In this document: piece by piece, positions 1-8,466 of the stretch
Numbering within the stretch: the stretch's first letter is position 1
How the letters are laid out: the number at the start of each line of letters is the position of its first letter
Assembly: GCA_902557785.1 (NCBI GenBank)
Contig: CACEBP010000003.1
Coordinates: forward strand, 1-64,000
DNA length: 64,000 bases
Reading direction: 5' to 3'
DNA from: an uncultured Pelagibacteraceae bacterium
Lineage (GTDB): Bacteria; Pseudomonadota; Alphaproteobacteria; Pelagibacterales; Pelagibacteraceae
Notes under the pieces: model-generated
Databases searched by the model: none
What the model saw: only the letters and a program-made list of their open reading frames with translations
Told to the model about the DNA's origin: nothing
Translations under genes and position numbers: made by a program

Positions 1-807
1 TTTATTTAACCAAGCACTATCTTTTATTGCGGCTGAAGCAGCAAATAAAGCTGCTTTATTTACATTAAAAGGTGGCTTAATTTTATTTAGCGTATCAATA
101 ATTTCTTTTGATCCATATCCCCACCCAACTCTTAGTCCAGCTAGGCCGTAAATTTTTGAAAATGTTCTTGTCATTACTACATTTTTAAAGTTAGAAAACA
201 ATTTTAAAGCTGAAGAATAATTTTTTTGTTTTACATATTCAAAATAAGCATCATCAACTACTAACAAAATATTGCTTCGTAGTTTTTTTCGTAAAAACAA
301 TAAATCTTTTTTTGCAACATAGGTCCCGGTTGGATTATTAGGATTAGCCAAAAATACAACTTTTGTCTTAGTATTTACTTTTTTTAAAATATCTTTTACT
401 GAAACTGTAAAATTATTTTCTTTTGAATAAATAACTTTTGCTCCATTCATTTTGCTATAAATTCTATAAATGATAAAACTATATTTAGGCACAATTACCT
501 CGTCACCTTTTTTTAGGTATGCTTTACAGATTAATTCAAAAATTTGATCTGAGCCTGATCCCAAAATAATTCTATTTTTATCTAGTTTAAATTTTTTTGA
601 TAAAGTTTCTCTTAAGAAAGTACCATTGGTGTCGGGATATCTTGCAAAACTTTTCGATACTTTTATATATTCTTTTTTTGCTTTTGGACTAGGTCCAAGC
701 GCAGACTCATTAGCTGATAATTTTATCTTAGCTAGTCTATTTTTAAATACGCTCATTCCTACTACGTATTTTTCAGTTATTATATTATTTGGCTTAGGTA
801 ACCTCAT
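1..807 (-). CDS. hisC: Histidinol-phosphate / aromatic aminotransferase, 3' end off the window
   Basis: This is a fold-type I PLP aminotransferase of the HisC family, cut by the left edge; 269 codons are visible from the ATG at 807-805. HisC exchanges the amino group between glutamate and imidazole-acetol phosphate in histidine synthesis, and paralogues serve tyrosine/phenylalanine synthesis. Visible motifs are the substrate-side N-P-N-N-P-T-G segment, the D-D-A-Y segment, and the PLP-lysine segment T-F-S-K-I-Y-G-L-A-G-L-R. The gene is divergent from metX. In many alphaproteobacteria a hisC copy beside metX/metW is followed by prephenate dehydrogenase, so an aromatic role is possible; the next gene lies outside the window. 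The family call is secure, the exact substrate is not. Confidence 0.88.
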   Translation of the reverse strand, partial: MRLPKPNNIITEKYVVGMSVFKNRLAKIKLSANESALGPSPKAKKEYIKVSKSFARYPDTNGTFLRETLSKKFKLDKNRIILGSGSDQIFELICKAYLKKGDEVIVPKYSFIIYRIYSKMNGAKVIYSKENNFTVSVKDILKKVNTKTKVVFLANPNNPTGTYVAKKDLLFLRKKLRSNILLVVDDAYFEYVKQKNYSSALKLFSNFKNVVMTRTFSKIYGLAGLRVGWGYGSKEIIDTLNKIKPPFNVNKAALFAASAAIKDSAWLNK

Positions 808-866
808 TTATTAATGTAATATCCAAATTGTTAGAGTTTTTCTAGAAGTCTTTATCTTATATAAAA

Positions 867-895
867 TTGACAAGTTTATGATGATCTAGTAAATA
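867..895 (+). promoter_or_regulatory. Sigma-70 type promoter of metX
   Basis: A perfect -35 TTGACA (867-872) is followed after 17 bp by TAAATA (890-895). The predicted transcription start is about 902, which is the first base of the SAM-II aptamer P1 stem. The transcript would therefore begin almost exactly with the riboswitch. Confidence 0.7.
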
Positions 896-897
896 GA

Positions 898-951
898 TAT
901 CGCGCTGATTTAACCATATTGCAAGCGCATAATAAATTTAGCTAAAAAGGG
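898..951 (+). promoter_or_regulatory. SAM-II riboswitch aptamer upstream of metX
   Basis: The sequence matches the SAM-II consensus known from alphaproteobacterial met genes. P1 is formed by GCGCT (902-906) with AGCGC (924-928). The pseudoknot helix is formed by ATTTA (908-912) with TAAAT (933-937), followed by the conserved AGCTAAAAAGG (940-950). SAM-II binds S-adenosylmethionine as an H-type pseudoknot. Here it sits directly ahead of a terminator hairpin, and AGCTAAA (940-946) is complementary to TTTAGCT (962-968) in the terminator. Ligand binding should free the terminator and stop metX-metW expression. Class and position are confident; the switching mechanism is inferred. Confidence 0.93.
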
Positions 952-955
952 AGAT

Positions 956-981
956 GCCCAGTTTAGCTGGGCTTTTTTTTT
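956..981 (+). terminator. Intrinsic terminator, expression platform of the SAM-II riboswitch
   Basis: A 6-bp G+C-rich stem, GCCCAG (956-961) with CTGGGC (967-972), closes a 5-base loop and is followed by nine T residues (973-981). It ends two bases before the metX ATG. Its loop and 3' arm (962-968) can pair with 940-946 in the aptamer, giving a competing antiterminator. Confidence 0.85.
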
Positions 982-983
982 GG

Positions 984-2111
984 ATGAATAGAAAAATTGA
1001 GAATATAAATAAAATAACAGTTACAAAACCACTTAAACTTGATTGTGGTAAGACTATTAAAGATTTTCCTCTAGCTTATGAAACTTATGGAAAACTGAAC
1101 AATAATAAAGATAACGCTATTTTAGTGTTTCATGCACTTACAGGTGATCAATTTGTAGCTGGAACAAATCCAGTAACGCAAAAGGATGGTTGGTGGGTTA
1201 CAGCAGTAGGACCAGGGAAAGCTATTGATACAAATAAATATTTTGTGATTTGCGCAAACGTTATCGGTGGTTGTATGGGTTCTTTAGGGCCAAGCGATAT
1301 AAACAAAGAAACTAATCAGCCTTATGGATTAGATTTTCCTGTAATAACTATTAAAGATATTGTTAGAGCACAGGAGTCTCTTCTTGATCATCTCGGAATT
1401 GAAAAACTTTTGTGTGCAACAGGTGGTTCAATGGGTGGAATGCAACTGTTGCAATTTTGTGCAACTTTTCCAGATAAAACTTTCTCTGCAATTCCTATAG
1501 CCTGTAGCTCGAGTCATAGTGCTCAAAATATTGCATTAAATGAATTAGCACGACAGGCAATAATGGCTGATCCCGTCTGGGATAATGGAAAATATTTTTT
1601 AAAAAATACTCAACCTAAGAACGGTTTAGCCGTTGCAAGAATGGTTGGTCACATAAGCTATTTATCAGAGCAAGGTATGCAAGAAAAATTTGGAAGAAAA
1701 TTGCAAGAAAAAGCAGATTATGAATTTAGTTTTGATGCAGATTTTCAAGTTGAAAGTTATTTAAGACACCAAGGTAGATCTTTTGTCGAAAGATTTGATG
1801 CTAATTCAGTATTATATATAACTAGAGCAATGGATTATTTTGATCTATCTAAACAATATAAAGGTGGATTGGTAGAAGCTTTTAAAAATCAATCGACAAA
1901 ATTTTTGGTAGTTTCATTCTCATCAGACTGGCTTTACACAACTAAAGAAAATAAAGACATAGTAATTGCTTTAAACGCATCTGGAGCTGATGTTTCTTAC
2001 TCCGAAATAGAAACAGATAAAGGGCACGACTCTTTTTTACTAAATGAACCTGAATTTTTAAAAACGTTAAAAGGTTTTGTTGAATCAATGCATGAAAAAT
2101 TTAAGAAATGA
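984..2111 (+). CDS. metX: Homoserine O-acyltransferase (MetX)
   Basis: MetX acylates homoserine (acetyl-CoA, or in some members succinyl-CoA) as the first committed step to methionine. It has an alpha/beta-hydrolase fold. The nucleophile Ser is about residue 149 in G-G-S-M-G-G, the acid is in S-S-D-W-L, and the His is in K-G-H-D-S-F near the C-terminus. The length of 375 aa is normal. I chose ATG 984: an in-frame ATG at 954 would place ten residues inside the riboswitch 3' end and terminator. No clear Shine-Dalgarno is visible, only the T-run followed by GG. The gene is co-transcribed with metW (ATGA overlap at 2108-2111) and controlled by the SAM-II element. Which acyl donor is used cannot be read from the sequence. 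Confidence 0.95.
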   Translation: MNRKIENINKITVTKPLKLDCGKTIKDFPLAYETYGKLNNNKDNAILVFHALTGDQFVAGTNPVTQKDGWWVTAVGPGKAIDTNKYFVICANVIGGCMGSLGPSDINKETNQPYGLDFPVITIKDIVRAQESLLDHLGIEKLLCATGGSMGGMQLLQFCATFPDKTFSAIPIACSSSHSAQNIALNELARQAIMADPVWDNGKYFLKNTQPKNGLAVARMVGHISYLSEQGMQEKFGRKLQEKADYEFSFDADFQVESYLRHQGRSFVERFDANSVLYITRAMDYFDLSKQYKGGLVEAFKNQSTKFLVVSFSSDWLYTTKENKDIVIALNASGADVSYSEIETDKGHDSFLLNEPEFLKTLKGFVESMHEKFKK

Positions 2112-2701
2112 AACAGGAATTTAAAGTAATAGCAGATTTATTGCCTAATAATACTAGAGTGCTTGACGTGGGTTGTGGCGATGGTTCTTTAATGAACTTT
2201 CTTATAAAAGAGAAAAATATTGAAACAAGAGGACTAGAGCTTGATCAAAATAATGTACAAGAATGTATTTATAAAGGACTAACAGTTATTCAAGGTAATG
2301 CAGAAACTGAGCTATACCAGTTTCCTGATCAGTCATTCGATTACGTGGTTCTTAGTCAAACTCTTCAAGCATTTTATAAACCTGATAAAGTTTTAAATGA
2401 ATTGTTACGTATTGGAAAATCTGTAATTGTTTCTATTCCAAATTTTGGATATTGGAAAGTCAGGACAAGTTTATTATTTTTTGGGAAAATGCCTGTCACA
2501 AAAACATTACCAAATACTTGGTTCAACACCCCTAATTTACATATGTGTACAATAAAAGATCTATATAATTACTGTGAAAATCAAAATATAAATATAAAAA
2601 AAGTTGTAGGCGTTAATGAAAATAATACTTCTTTTATTAAAAGAAGCAATTTAGAAATAAAGAATTTGTTTTCTAAACTAGGAATATTTTTAATTGGGTA
2701 A
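2108..2701 (+). CDS. metW: Methionine biosynthesis protein MetW
   Basis: MetW is a class I SAM-methyltransferase-like protein that is nearly always encoded right after metX and is needed for full MetX activity in several bacteria. Visible features are the SAM-binding glycine motif V-L-D-V-G-C-G-D-G near residues 19-27, a Q-T-L-Q segment where related methyltransferases have their post-motif, and the N-F-G-Y-W segment typical of MetW. The length of 197 aa fits the family. The start codon overlaps the metX stop by four bases, indicating translational coupling and shared SAM-II control. Confidence 0.93.
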   Translation: MKQEFKVIADLLPNNTRVLDVGCGDGSLMNFLIKEKNIETRGLELDQNNVQECIYKGLTVIQGNAETELYQFPDQSFDYVVLSQTLQAFYKPDKVLNELLRIGKSVIVSIPNFGYWKVRTSLLFFGKMPVTKTLPNTWFNTPNLHMCTIKDLYNYCENQNINIKKVVGVNENNTSFIKRSNLEIKNLFSKLGIFLIG

Positions 2702-2702
2702 A

Positions 2703-3464
2703 ATGGATATAGAAATAATACCTTGTCTTAATGACAACTACAGTTATTTGATTAAAGACGACAAAACCAATATTGTAGCAATTATTGATCCTTCCGAATT
2801 CGGGCCATGTGATGAAAAAATAAATAAGAAATATAAAAAACTAGACTTCATACTTAATACTCATCATCATTTTGATCATATCGGTGGTAACATTGAACTT
2901 AAAAAAAAATATGGTTCTAAAATATTAGGTTTCGAAGATGATAAAAAACGTATCCCAAAAATCGATGTTTTGTTAAAAGATGGTCAAGAATTCAATATTG
3001 GAAATATTATTTTTAAAACTATATATATACCTGGTCACACTTCAGGCCACATCGCTTTTTATTCTAAGAAAGAAAAAGTTGTATTCACTGGTGATACTCT
3101 TTTCTCCTTGGGGTGTGGAAGAGTGTTTGAAGGAACATATCAACAAATGTTTGAGTCCTTGAATAAAATAAAAAATCTTCCTGGAGACACGGAAATTTAC
3201 TGCGGTCATGAATATACAAAAAATAATTTTGAATTCTGCATTAAATTTAACCCTAATAATAATTACTTGAAAGACAAAGAAAAAGTGATAAATGCAAAAA
3301 TAAAAAATGGAAAGCCAACAATTCCCTCTACGATAAGAGAAGAAATTCAAACAAATATATTCTTAAGATACGACGATCTTGATGTTAAAGGTGCATTAAA
3401 TTTAAAAAATGCCTCAGATCTAGAAATATTTAGAAAATTACGTGATCTTAAAGACAATTTTTAG
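2703..3464 (+). CDS. gloB: Hydroxyacylglutathione hydrolase (glyoxalase II)
   Basis: Glyoxalase II hydrolyses S-lactoylglutathione to lactate and glutathione in methylglyoxal detoxification. It has a metallo-beta-lactamase fold with the binuclear metal motif T-H-H-H-F-D-H near residues 50-56, further ligands in I-P-G-H-T-S-G-H and G-D-T-L-F, and G-H-E-Y in the second half. The 253-aa length and the C-terminal helical domain fit the family. ATG 2703 is preferred over an upstream TTG at 2694 that lies in the metW end. The metW stop codon (2699-2701) lies one base before this ATG, so the gene probably shares the metX transcript. Confidence 0.92.
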   Translation: MDIEIIPCLNDNYSYLIKDDKTNIVAIIDPSEFGPCDEKINKKYKKLDFILNTHHHFDHIGGNIELKKKYGSKILGFEDDKKRIPKIDVLLKDGQEFNIGNIIFKTIYIPGHTSGHIAFYSKKEKVVFTGDTLFSLGCGRVFEGTYQQMFESLNKIKNLPGDTEIYCGHEYTKNNFEFCIKFNPNNNYLKDKEKVINAKIKNGKPTIPSTIREEIQTNIFLRYDDLDVKGALNLKNASDLEIFRKLRDLKDNF

Positions 3465-3474
3465 CTCAATAATC

Positions 3475-3502
3475 TTGACTTGGTAATTTTGAGGGCTATA
3501 TT
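3475..3502 (+). promoter_or_regulatory. Promoter of rplU-rpmA-obgE
   Basis: TTGACT (3475-3480) and TATATT (3497-3502) are separated by 16 bp. The predicted start near 3509 gives a leader of about 20 nt before rplU at 3529. Confidence 0.6.
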
Positions 3503-3528
3503 GCCTTGAAACTAAAAAGTGAGAATTT

Positions 3529-3963
3529 ATGTCATTTGCAATTATTGAAACTGGTGGAAAACAATACAAAGTGACTACTAGCAAAATATTAGAGATAGAA
3601 AAACTTAACGCGAAAGTAGGGGAGACCGTCAAATTTAAAAACGTATTACTTTTAAATGATGATAAATCGACCGAAATCGGAAGCCCAAGTATTGCTGGGG
3701 CAACTGTAGAAGCTAAACTACTCGATAATGTTAAAGACAGAACTGTTTTAATTTTTCATAAAAGAAGAAGAAAACATTCAAGAAAAAAAAATGGACATAG
3801 ACAACGTCATTCAAAAATCCAAATTACTAAGATTTTATCTAAAGATGGTAAGGTAATTGATGAGGCTAAAGCAGCAATCACTAAAAAAGCTGTTACAAAA
3901 GAAGTGGCTTCTAAGACAAAAACTAAGGAAGCTGTAACAAAAAAGAAAGTAGTAAAAAAATAA
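3529..3963 (+). CDS. rplU: 50S ribosomal protein L21 with Lys/Ala-rich tail
   Basis: L21 is a large-subunit protein that binds 23S rRNA. The N-terminal 103 or so residues are a standard L21 domain, with F-A-I-I-E-T-G-G-K-Q-Y at the start and the conserved H-K-R-R-R-K-H-S-R-K-K-N-G-H-R-Q segment. From about residue 110 the protein continues with a low-complexity tail of Lys, Ala, Thr and Val, making it 144 aa against roughly 103 for most bacteria. Such basic tails are common on ribosomal proteins of low-G+C alphaproteobacteria. It is followed after 9 bp by rpmA. Confidence 0.96.
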   Translation: MSFAIIETGGKQYKVTTSKILEIEKLNAKVGETVKFKNVLLLNDDKSTEIGSPSIAGATVEAKLLDNVKDRTVLIFHKRRRKHSRKKNGHRQRHSKIQITKILSKDGKVIDEAKAAITKKAVTKEVASKTKTKEAVTKKKVVKK

Positions 3964-3972
3964 GGTTAACGG

Positions 3973-4227
3973 ATGGCAACAAAAAAAGCAGGTGGATCAT
4001 CAAAAAATGGACGAGATAGTAAAGGTAGACGCCTTGGTGTTAAAAAATATGGTGATCAATTAGTAATTCCTGGAAATATCATTGTAAGACAAAGAGGAAC
4101 CAAAATTCATCCAGGAGATAACGTTGGTATGGGTAAAGACCACTCAATTTTTTCTCTAATTAAAGGAAAAGTTAAATTCAAAAAATCTAAATTAAACAGA
4201 ACTTTTGTTTCTGTAATCCCTAATTAA
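3973..4227 (+). CDS. rpmA: 50S ribosomal protein L27
   Basis: L27 lies at the peptidyl-transferase centre; its N-terminus reaches the tRNA acceptor ends. The protein begins [16 protein letters not shown], the classical L27 start, and includes K-Y-G-D-Q and R-Q-R-G-T-K. The length of 84 aa is normal. No N-terminal cleavage extension (as in Firmicutes) is present. It forms the standard rplU-rpmA-obgE order. Confidence 0.97.
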   Translation: MATKKAGGSSKNGRDSKGRRLGVKKYGDQLVIPGNIIVRQRGTKIHPGDNVGMGKDHSIFSLIKGKVKFKKSKLNRTFVSVIPN

Positions 4228-4231
4228 ATAT

Positions 4232-4257
4232 ATATAAATAACCTCAGTTATTTATAT
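4232..4257 (+). other. A+T-rich hairpin between rpmA and obgE
   Basis: An 11-bp perfect stem built only of A/T pairs apart from one C-G pair next to the loop (arms 4232-4242 and 4247-4257) encloses a CTCA loop. The run that follows is mixed A/T, not a T tract, so this is more likely an mRNA stability or processing hairpin, or a weak attenuator, than a strong terminator. Confidence 0.55.
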
Positions 4258-4269
4258 TATATAATAGAA

Positions 4270-5253
4270 ATGAAATTTTTAGATCAAGCAAAGATTTATA
4301 TTAAAGCTGGAAATGGAGGATCAGGTTCTGCAAGCTTTAGAAGAGAAAAATTTGTAGAATATGGGGGCCCAGATGGTGGTGATGGCGGAGACGGTGGATC
4401 TATAATTGTACAATCAGATAGAAATTTAAATACATTAATTGATTTCAGATATGCACAACATTTTAAAGCTCAACCTGGAAAGCCTGGAAGTAAAAGAAAT
4501 AAAACTGGAGCAAATGGAGCAGATTTAATTTTAAAAGTTCCAATTGGGACTCAAATATACGAAGAAGACAATAATACTTTAATTTATGACTTTACAAAAA
4601 ATAAAGAAAAATTCCTTGTGGCATCTGGTGGCAAAGGTGGTCTTGGTAACGTAAGATTTAAGAGTTCTACAAATAGAGCACCAAGAAAGAAGACTAATGG
4701 AAAATTAGGTGAAGAATTTTGGGTTTGGCTCCAATTAAAAGTTATCGCTGATATTGGAATTATTGGGAAACCAAATGCTGGTAAATCTAGTTTGCTCGCA
4801 GCACTAACAAGAGCTAAACCAAAAATAGCGAATTATCCTTTTACGACAATAAATCCGAATTTAGGAGTTTCTTACTACGGTGGTAAAGAAATTACTTTAG
4901 CTGATATTCCTGGTTTAGTGGAAGGTGCACATAAAGGCATTGGCCTTGGAGATAAATTCTTAAGGCACATAGAAAGATGTAAAGTTTTACTTCACGTGGT
5001 AGATTTATCAGAAGATGATTTATTAAGTTCATATAAAAAAATTAAATTAGAACTATCTAATTATGATAAAACTTTAATGAAAAAAAAGGAAATTATTTTT
5101 TTTAATAAATCAGACTTGTTAGAAGACCACGAAATGAACGAAAAATTAAAAGGGTTTAAAAAAAAGATTAAGACAAAATTTGAAATTATCTCTGTTTATT
5201 CTAATAGGGACATTCAAAAAATTAAAAAATTATTGATTAAATATGCTAATTAA
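4270..5253 (+). CDS. obgE: Obg/CgtA GTPase, ribosome assembly
   Basis: Obg is an essential GTPase acting in 50S assembly and stress signalling. The glycine-rich Obg fold occupies residues 1 to about 157 (G-N-G-G-S-G-S-A-S-F-R-R-E-K and repeated G-G-D-G-G). The G domain follows: G1 G-K-P-N-A-G-K-S at 166-173, G3 D-I-P-G-L, G4 N-K-S-D and G5 near the end. At 327 aa it lacks the C-terminal OCT extension of Gram-positive Obg. It overlaps the start of proB by 11 bases. Confidence 0.96.
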   Translation: MKFLDQAKIYIKAGNGGSGSASFRREKFVEYGGPDGGDGGDGGSIIVQSDRNLNTLIDFRYAQHFKAQPGKPGSKRNKTGANGADLILKVPIGTQIYEEDNNTLIYDFTKNKEKFLVASGGKGGLGNVRFKSSTNRAPRKKTNGKLGEEFWVWLQLKVIADIGIIGKPNAGKSSLLAALTRAKPKIANYPFTTINPNLGVSYYGGKEITLADIPGLVEGAHKGIGLGDKFLRHIERCKVLLHVVDLSEDDLLSSYKKIKLELSNYDKTLMKKKEIIFFNKSDLLEDHEMNEKLKGFKKKIKTKFEIISVYSNRDIQKIKKLLIKYAN

Positions 5254-6334
5254 AAATGCAAAAAAAATTGTTTTAAAACTTGGGTCTTCAACTGTAGTTG
5301 ATAATAAAGGTGAGTTTAAAAAAAAATGGGTAACGACTCTTATTAGGGACATAAAAAAATTCGGTAAAGGAAAAAACTTCGTTATTGTTTCCTCCGGTGC
5401 AATAGCCCTTGGTCAAAAATATCTCAAAGTTAAAAAAGGCAAAATAAAGCTCGAAATGAGTCAGGCTATCGCTGCAGTTGGTCAAATTCATTTAGCAGGT
5501 GAATTTCAAAAATTGTTTGATAAATATAAAATAAAAACTGGGCAAATTTTAATTAGTCCAGATGATACGGAACAAAGAAGAAGAGCTATCAATGTGAAAA
5601 GAACTTTTGATAATTTATTCAAGCTTAAAGCTATACCAATAGTTAATGAGAATGACTCAACGGCAACAAGTGAGATAAAATATGGTGATAACGATAGATT
5701 AGCCGCAAGAGTGGCACAAATCATCGGTGCTGACATACTGATTTTATTCTCAGATGTTGATGGGTTATATGATAAGTCAAAAGGAAAAAAAATTGTTAGT
5801 CAAGTTAGTACAATTAATGAGAAAATCACATCACTTATAGATAATAAGAAAAATAATTTTGGTTCCGGGGGAATAGTAACAAAGTTAGATGCTGCCAAGA
5901 TTTGTATGAATTCAGGCAGTCATATGTTTATCGCAAATGGTAAAATAAATAATCCAATTTCAAATATGATTAAAAATAATAAATATACCCATTTTCTGCC
6001 AAAAATTTCCACATTAGATGCTAGAAAAAAATGGATTATAGGTTCTCTAAGTTATAACGGCACAATATATATTGATAAAGGCGCTGCAAGAGCATTATCA
6101 AATGGTAAAAGTTTGCTTGCAGCCGGCATAACTAAAATTAATGGAAATTTTAAAAAAGGAGAAAATATATTAATTTTAGATGAAAATGATATTCAATTAG
6201 CTCGGGGACTATCGTCATTTAGTTCTAATGAAATAGATAAAATTAAAGGCAGACAAAGCAAAGAAATTGAAAAAATTCTTGGTTATCTGAGTAAAACTGA
6301 AGTCATTCACAAAGATGATATGGTATTATTATAA
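5243..6334 (+). CDS. proB: Glutamate 5-kinase
   Basis: ProB phosphorylates glutamate to gamma-glutamyl phosphate, the first step of proline synthesis. The amino-acid kinase domain (about residues 1-250) shows K-L-G-S-S near residue 12, V-S-S-G-A-I-A-L-G and N-E-N-D-S. The C-terminal PUA domain (about 270-360) includes K-G-A-A-R-A-L. The length of 363 aa matches the PUA-containing class, which is feedback-inhibited by proline. The start lies inside the obgE end (11-base overlap) and the stop directly abuts proA. Confidence 0.95.
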   Translation: MLIKNAKKIVLKLGSSTVVDNKGEFKKKWVTTLIRDIKKFGKGKNFVIVSSGAIALGQKYLKVKKGKIKLEMSQAIAAVGQIHLAGEFQKLFDKYKIKTGQILISPDDTEQRRRAINVKRTFDNLFKLKAIPIVNENDSTATSEIKYGDNDRLAARVAQIIGADILILFSDVDGLYDKSKGKKIVSQVSTINEKITSLIDNKKNNFGSGGIVTKLDAAKICMNSGSHMFIANGKINNPISNMIKNNKYTHFLPKISTLDARKKWIIGSLSYNGTIYIDKGAARALSNGKSLLAAGITKINGNFKKGENILILDENDIQLARGLSSFSSNEIDKIKGRQSKEIEKILGYLSKTEVIHKDDMVLL

Positions 6335-7576
6335 ATGAGTTATTTAGTTTCAGTAGGTAAAAACGCAAAAAAAGCCTTTGAAGATTTAAAGGGTGTTAAC
6401 CATAAAAAAATTAAAAAAGTTCTTGAAAATTATAATCAATCTCTTTTGAAAAATACGAATAAAATAATCAGAGAAAATTTAAAAGATGTTAAAAACGTTA
6501 AAAGAAAACACTTAGTAGATAGACTTGTTTTAAATAAAAATAGGATTGAAGGTATTAGACATTCTATAAACGAAATAGCAAAATTTAAAGATCCAGTTGG
6601 GAGAATTTTGGAAACATGGCGAAGACCAAATAATTTGATAATAAAAAAAGTAACAATTCCAATAGGTGTTATTGGTGTAATATATGAGAGTAGACCTAAT
6701 GTAACCGCTGATGTTGCAGCGTTATGTTTAAAATCTGGCAATTGTTCTATTTTAAGAGGTGGATCTGAAGCTCTCAATTCAAATAGACTTTTAGCAAATT
6801 TATTTAGAAAAAATTTGAAAAAAAATAAAATAAATCAAAACTGTGTTCAATTTATTGAAAATAAAAATAGAAAAATAGTAGATCAATTATTATCGAAAAT
6901 GAGTTCGTACATTGATGTAATTGTCCCTAGGGGAGGGAAAGGACTCGTAGCTAAAGTACAAAAATTTTCAAACGTTCACGTAATTGGTCATTTAGAAGGA
7001 TTATGCCACATTTATGTTGATAAAACTGCAAATTTAAAAATGGCAAAAGATTTAATTGTCAATGCAAAAATGAGAAGAACAAGTATATGTGGAGCCGTTG
7101 AAACTCTTCTAATCGAAGAAAAAGCTTTGAAATCACACGCCAAAGAAATTGTAAATGCTCTAATTAGTTCAGGGTGTGAAGTAAGAGTTGATAATAAAAT
7201 TAACAAAGTTTTTAAAGGAAAATTAAAAGCGACTAAAGAAATAGATTGGAAGACAGAATACTTAGATGCAATTATTTCAATTAAGTCAGTTAAAAATGTA
7301 GAAGAAGCTGTAAAGCATATTTTAAAATATGGTACCATGCATACAGATAGCATTATCACTAACAATATGAATAACGCTAAAACTTTTTTAAATGGTGTTA
7401 ATAGTTCAATAGCTATGCACAACGTTTCGACTCAATTCGCTGATGGTGGAGAGTTTGGTTTTGGAGGTGAGATTGGTATTTCTACTAACAAACTTCCTCC
7501 ACGAGGTCCTGTTGGAATAAATCAATTAACATCTTACAAATATATTGTTTCTGGAAAAGGGATTATTAGAACATAA
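6335..7576 (+). CDS. proA: Gamma-glutamyl phosphate reductase
   Basis: ProA reduces gamma-glutamyl phosphate to glutamate semialdehyde with NADPH, the second step of proline synthesis. It belongs to the aldehyde-dehydrogenase superfamily. Visible features are the P-I-G-V-I-G-V-I-Y-E-S-R-P-N-V segment, the L-R-G-G-S-E-A region, the catalytic Cys in R-R-T-S-I-C-G-A-V-E, and the C-terminal F-G-F-G-G-E-I-G-I-S. The length of 413 aa is normal. It begins at the base after the proB stop, so the pair is translationally coupled. Confidence 0.96.
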   Translation: MSYLVSVGKNAKKAFEDLKGVNHKKIKKVLENYNQSLLKNTNKIIRENLKDVKNVKRKHLVDRLVLNKNRIEGIRHSINEIAKFKDPVGRILETWRRPNNLIIKKVTIPIGVIGVIYESRPNVTADVAALCLKSGNCSILRGGSEALNSNRLLANLFRKNLKKNKINQNCVQFIENKNRKIVDQLLSKMSSYIDVIVPRGGKGLVAKVQKFSNVHVIGHLEGLCHIYVDKTANLKMAKDLIVNAKMRRTSICGAVETLLIEEKALKSHAKEIVNALISSGCEVRVDNKINKVFKGKLKATKEIDWKTEYLDAIISIKSVKNVEEAVKHILKYGTMHTDSIITNNMNNAKTFLNGVNSSIAMHNVSTQFADGGEFGFGGEIGISTNKLPPRGPVGINQLTSYKYIVSGKGIIRT

Positions 7577-7579
7577 TTC

Positions 7580-8119
7580 ATGTCAAGTATCCAAAAAAAA
7601 TACATTGGATTGTTAGGTGGTAGTTTTGATCCCGCACATAAAGGGCATTTAGGTATATCGAAAATTGCTATTAAAAAATTTAAATTAAAAAAAGTCTATT
7701 GGATTATTACAAAAAAAAATCCTTTTAAAAATAAAACCTTCTATTCTTTAGATGAAAGAATTAATTTTGCTAAAAGAATAGTAAAATTTCAAAAAAAAAT
7801 TCATGTAGCACATTTTGATGACATAATAAAGTCTTCCAGAAGTATTGATATAATTAATTATTTTGTTAAAAAAAAAAAGATCAAAAATATCTATTTTATA
7901 ATTGGTTCTGATAATTTAGTTAGATTTCACAAGTGGAAAAGTTGGAAAAAAATTGTAAAATTAGTGAAATTAATAGTTTTTTCCAGGAAAGGATATGATA
8001 GAAAGGGAATGAAATCAATTGTGGTAAAAAATTTTAAAAATAAAATTATATTTATTAAAAACAGACCTATTGTGATCTCATCAACAAAATTAAAAAAACA
8101 AATAAGTTTAATTAGTTAA
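7580..8119 (+). CDS. nadD: Nicotinate-nucleotide adenylyltransferase
   Basis: NadD adenylates nicotinate mononucleotide to deamido-NAD. The nucleotidyltransferase motif G-G-S-F-D-P-A-H-K-G-H is at residues 14-24. I-G-S-D-N and the C-terminal S-S-T-K (equivalent of I-S-S-T-x-I-R) are also visible. At 179 aa it is slightly short for the family and very Lys/Ile-rich, as expected at this base composition. It keeps the common proA-nadD-rsfS order. Confidence 0.93.
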   Translation: MSSIQKKYIGLLGGSFDPAHKGHLGISKIAIKKFKLKKVYWIITKKNPFKNKTFYSLDERINFAKRIVKFQKKIHVAHFDDIIKSSRSIDIINYFVKKKKIKNIYFIIGSDNLVRFHKWKSWKKIVKLVKLIVFSRKGYDRKGMKSIVVKNFKNKIIFIKNRPIVISSTKLKKQISLIS

Positions 8120-8466
8120 TGAAAATAGCTGATATTAAAAAAAATATTGAAAGAATATTAGATAATAACAAAGCTCAAAGAATCATATCAATAGACTTAA
8201 AGAATAAATCTTATATTGCTGACTACATGATTATAGCATCAGGAACTTCTTCTAGACATCTCCAATCTCTTTCAGAAATTCTAGTTAATGAATTAAAAGC
8301 TTTTGGAATTTATGATTGCCGTATTGAGGGAAAAGACAGTAGTGATTGGAAATTAGTTGATGCACATGATGTAATAATTCATATATTTCATCCAGAAAAA
8401 AGAGAATTTTATAATTTAGAAAAAATGTGGTCTGAGGAAACACCAAAAGAAAAAGCGATGATATGA
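8119..8466 (+). CDS. rsfS: Ribosomal silencing factor RsfS
   Basis: RsfS binds L14 and blocks subunit joining during starvation. The 115-aa protein shows the family motifs Y-M-I-I-A-S-G-T-S-S-R-H, E-G-K-D-S-S-D-W, D-V-I-I-H-I-F-H-P-E-K-R-E-F-Y-N-L-E and W. It overlaps nadD by one base (TAATG) and ctpA by four bases (ATGA). The usual next gene, rlmH, is missing here. Confidence 0.95.
   Translation: MKIADIKKNIERILDNNKAQRIISIDLKNKSYIADYMIIASGTSSRHLQSLSEILVNELKAFGIYDCRIEGKDSSDWKLVDAHDVIIHIFHPEKREFYNLEKMWSEETPKEKAMI

Noticed and set aside
954-983. In-frame ATG at 954 as an earlier metX start
   Set aside because: It lies in the aptamer/terminator region; the ten extra residues are encoded by the hairpin and T-run. 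ATG 984 gives the normal MetX N-terminus.
4232-4257. Strong terminator after rpmA
   Set aside because: The hairpin is almost all A-T and lacks a T tract, and obgE normally is co-transcribed, so it was listed only as a hairpin.
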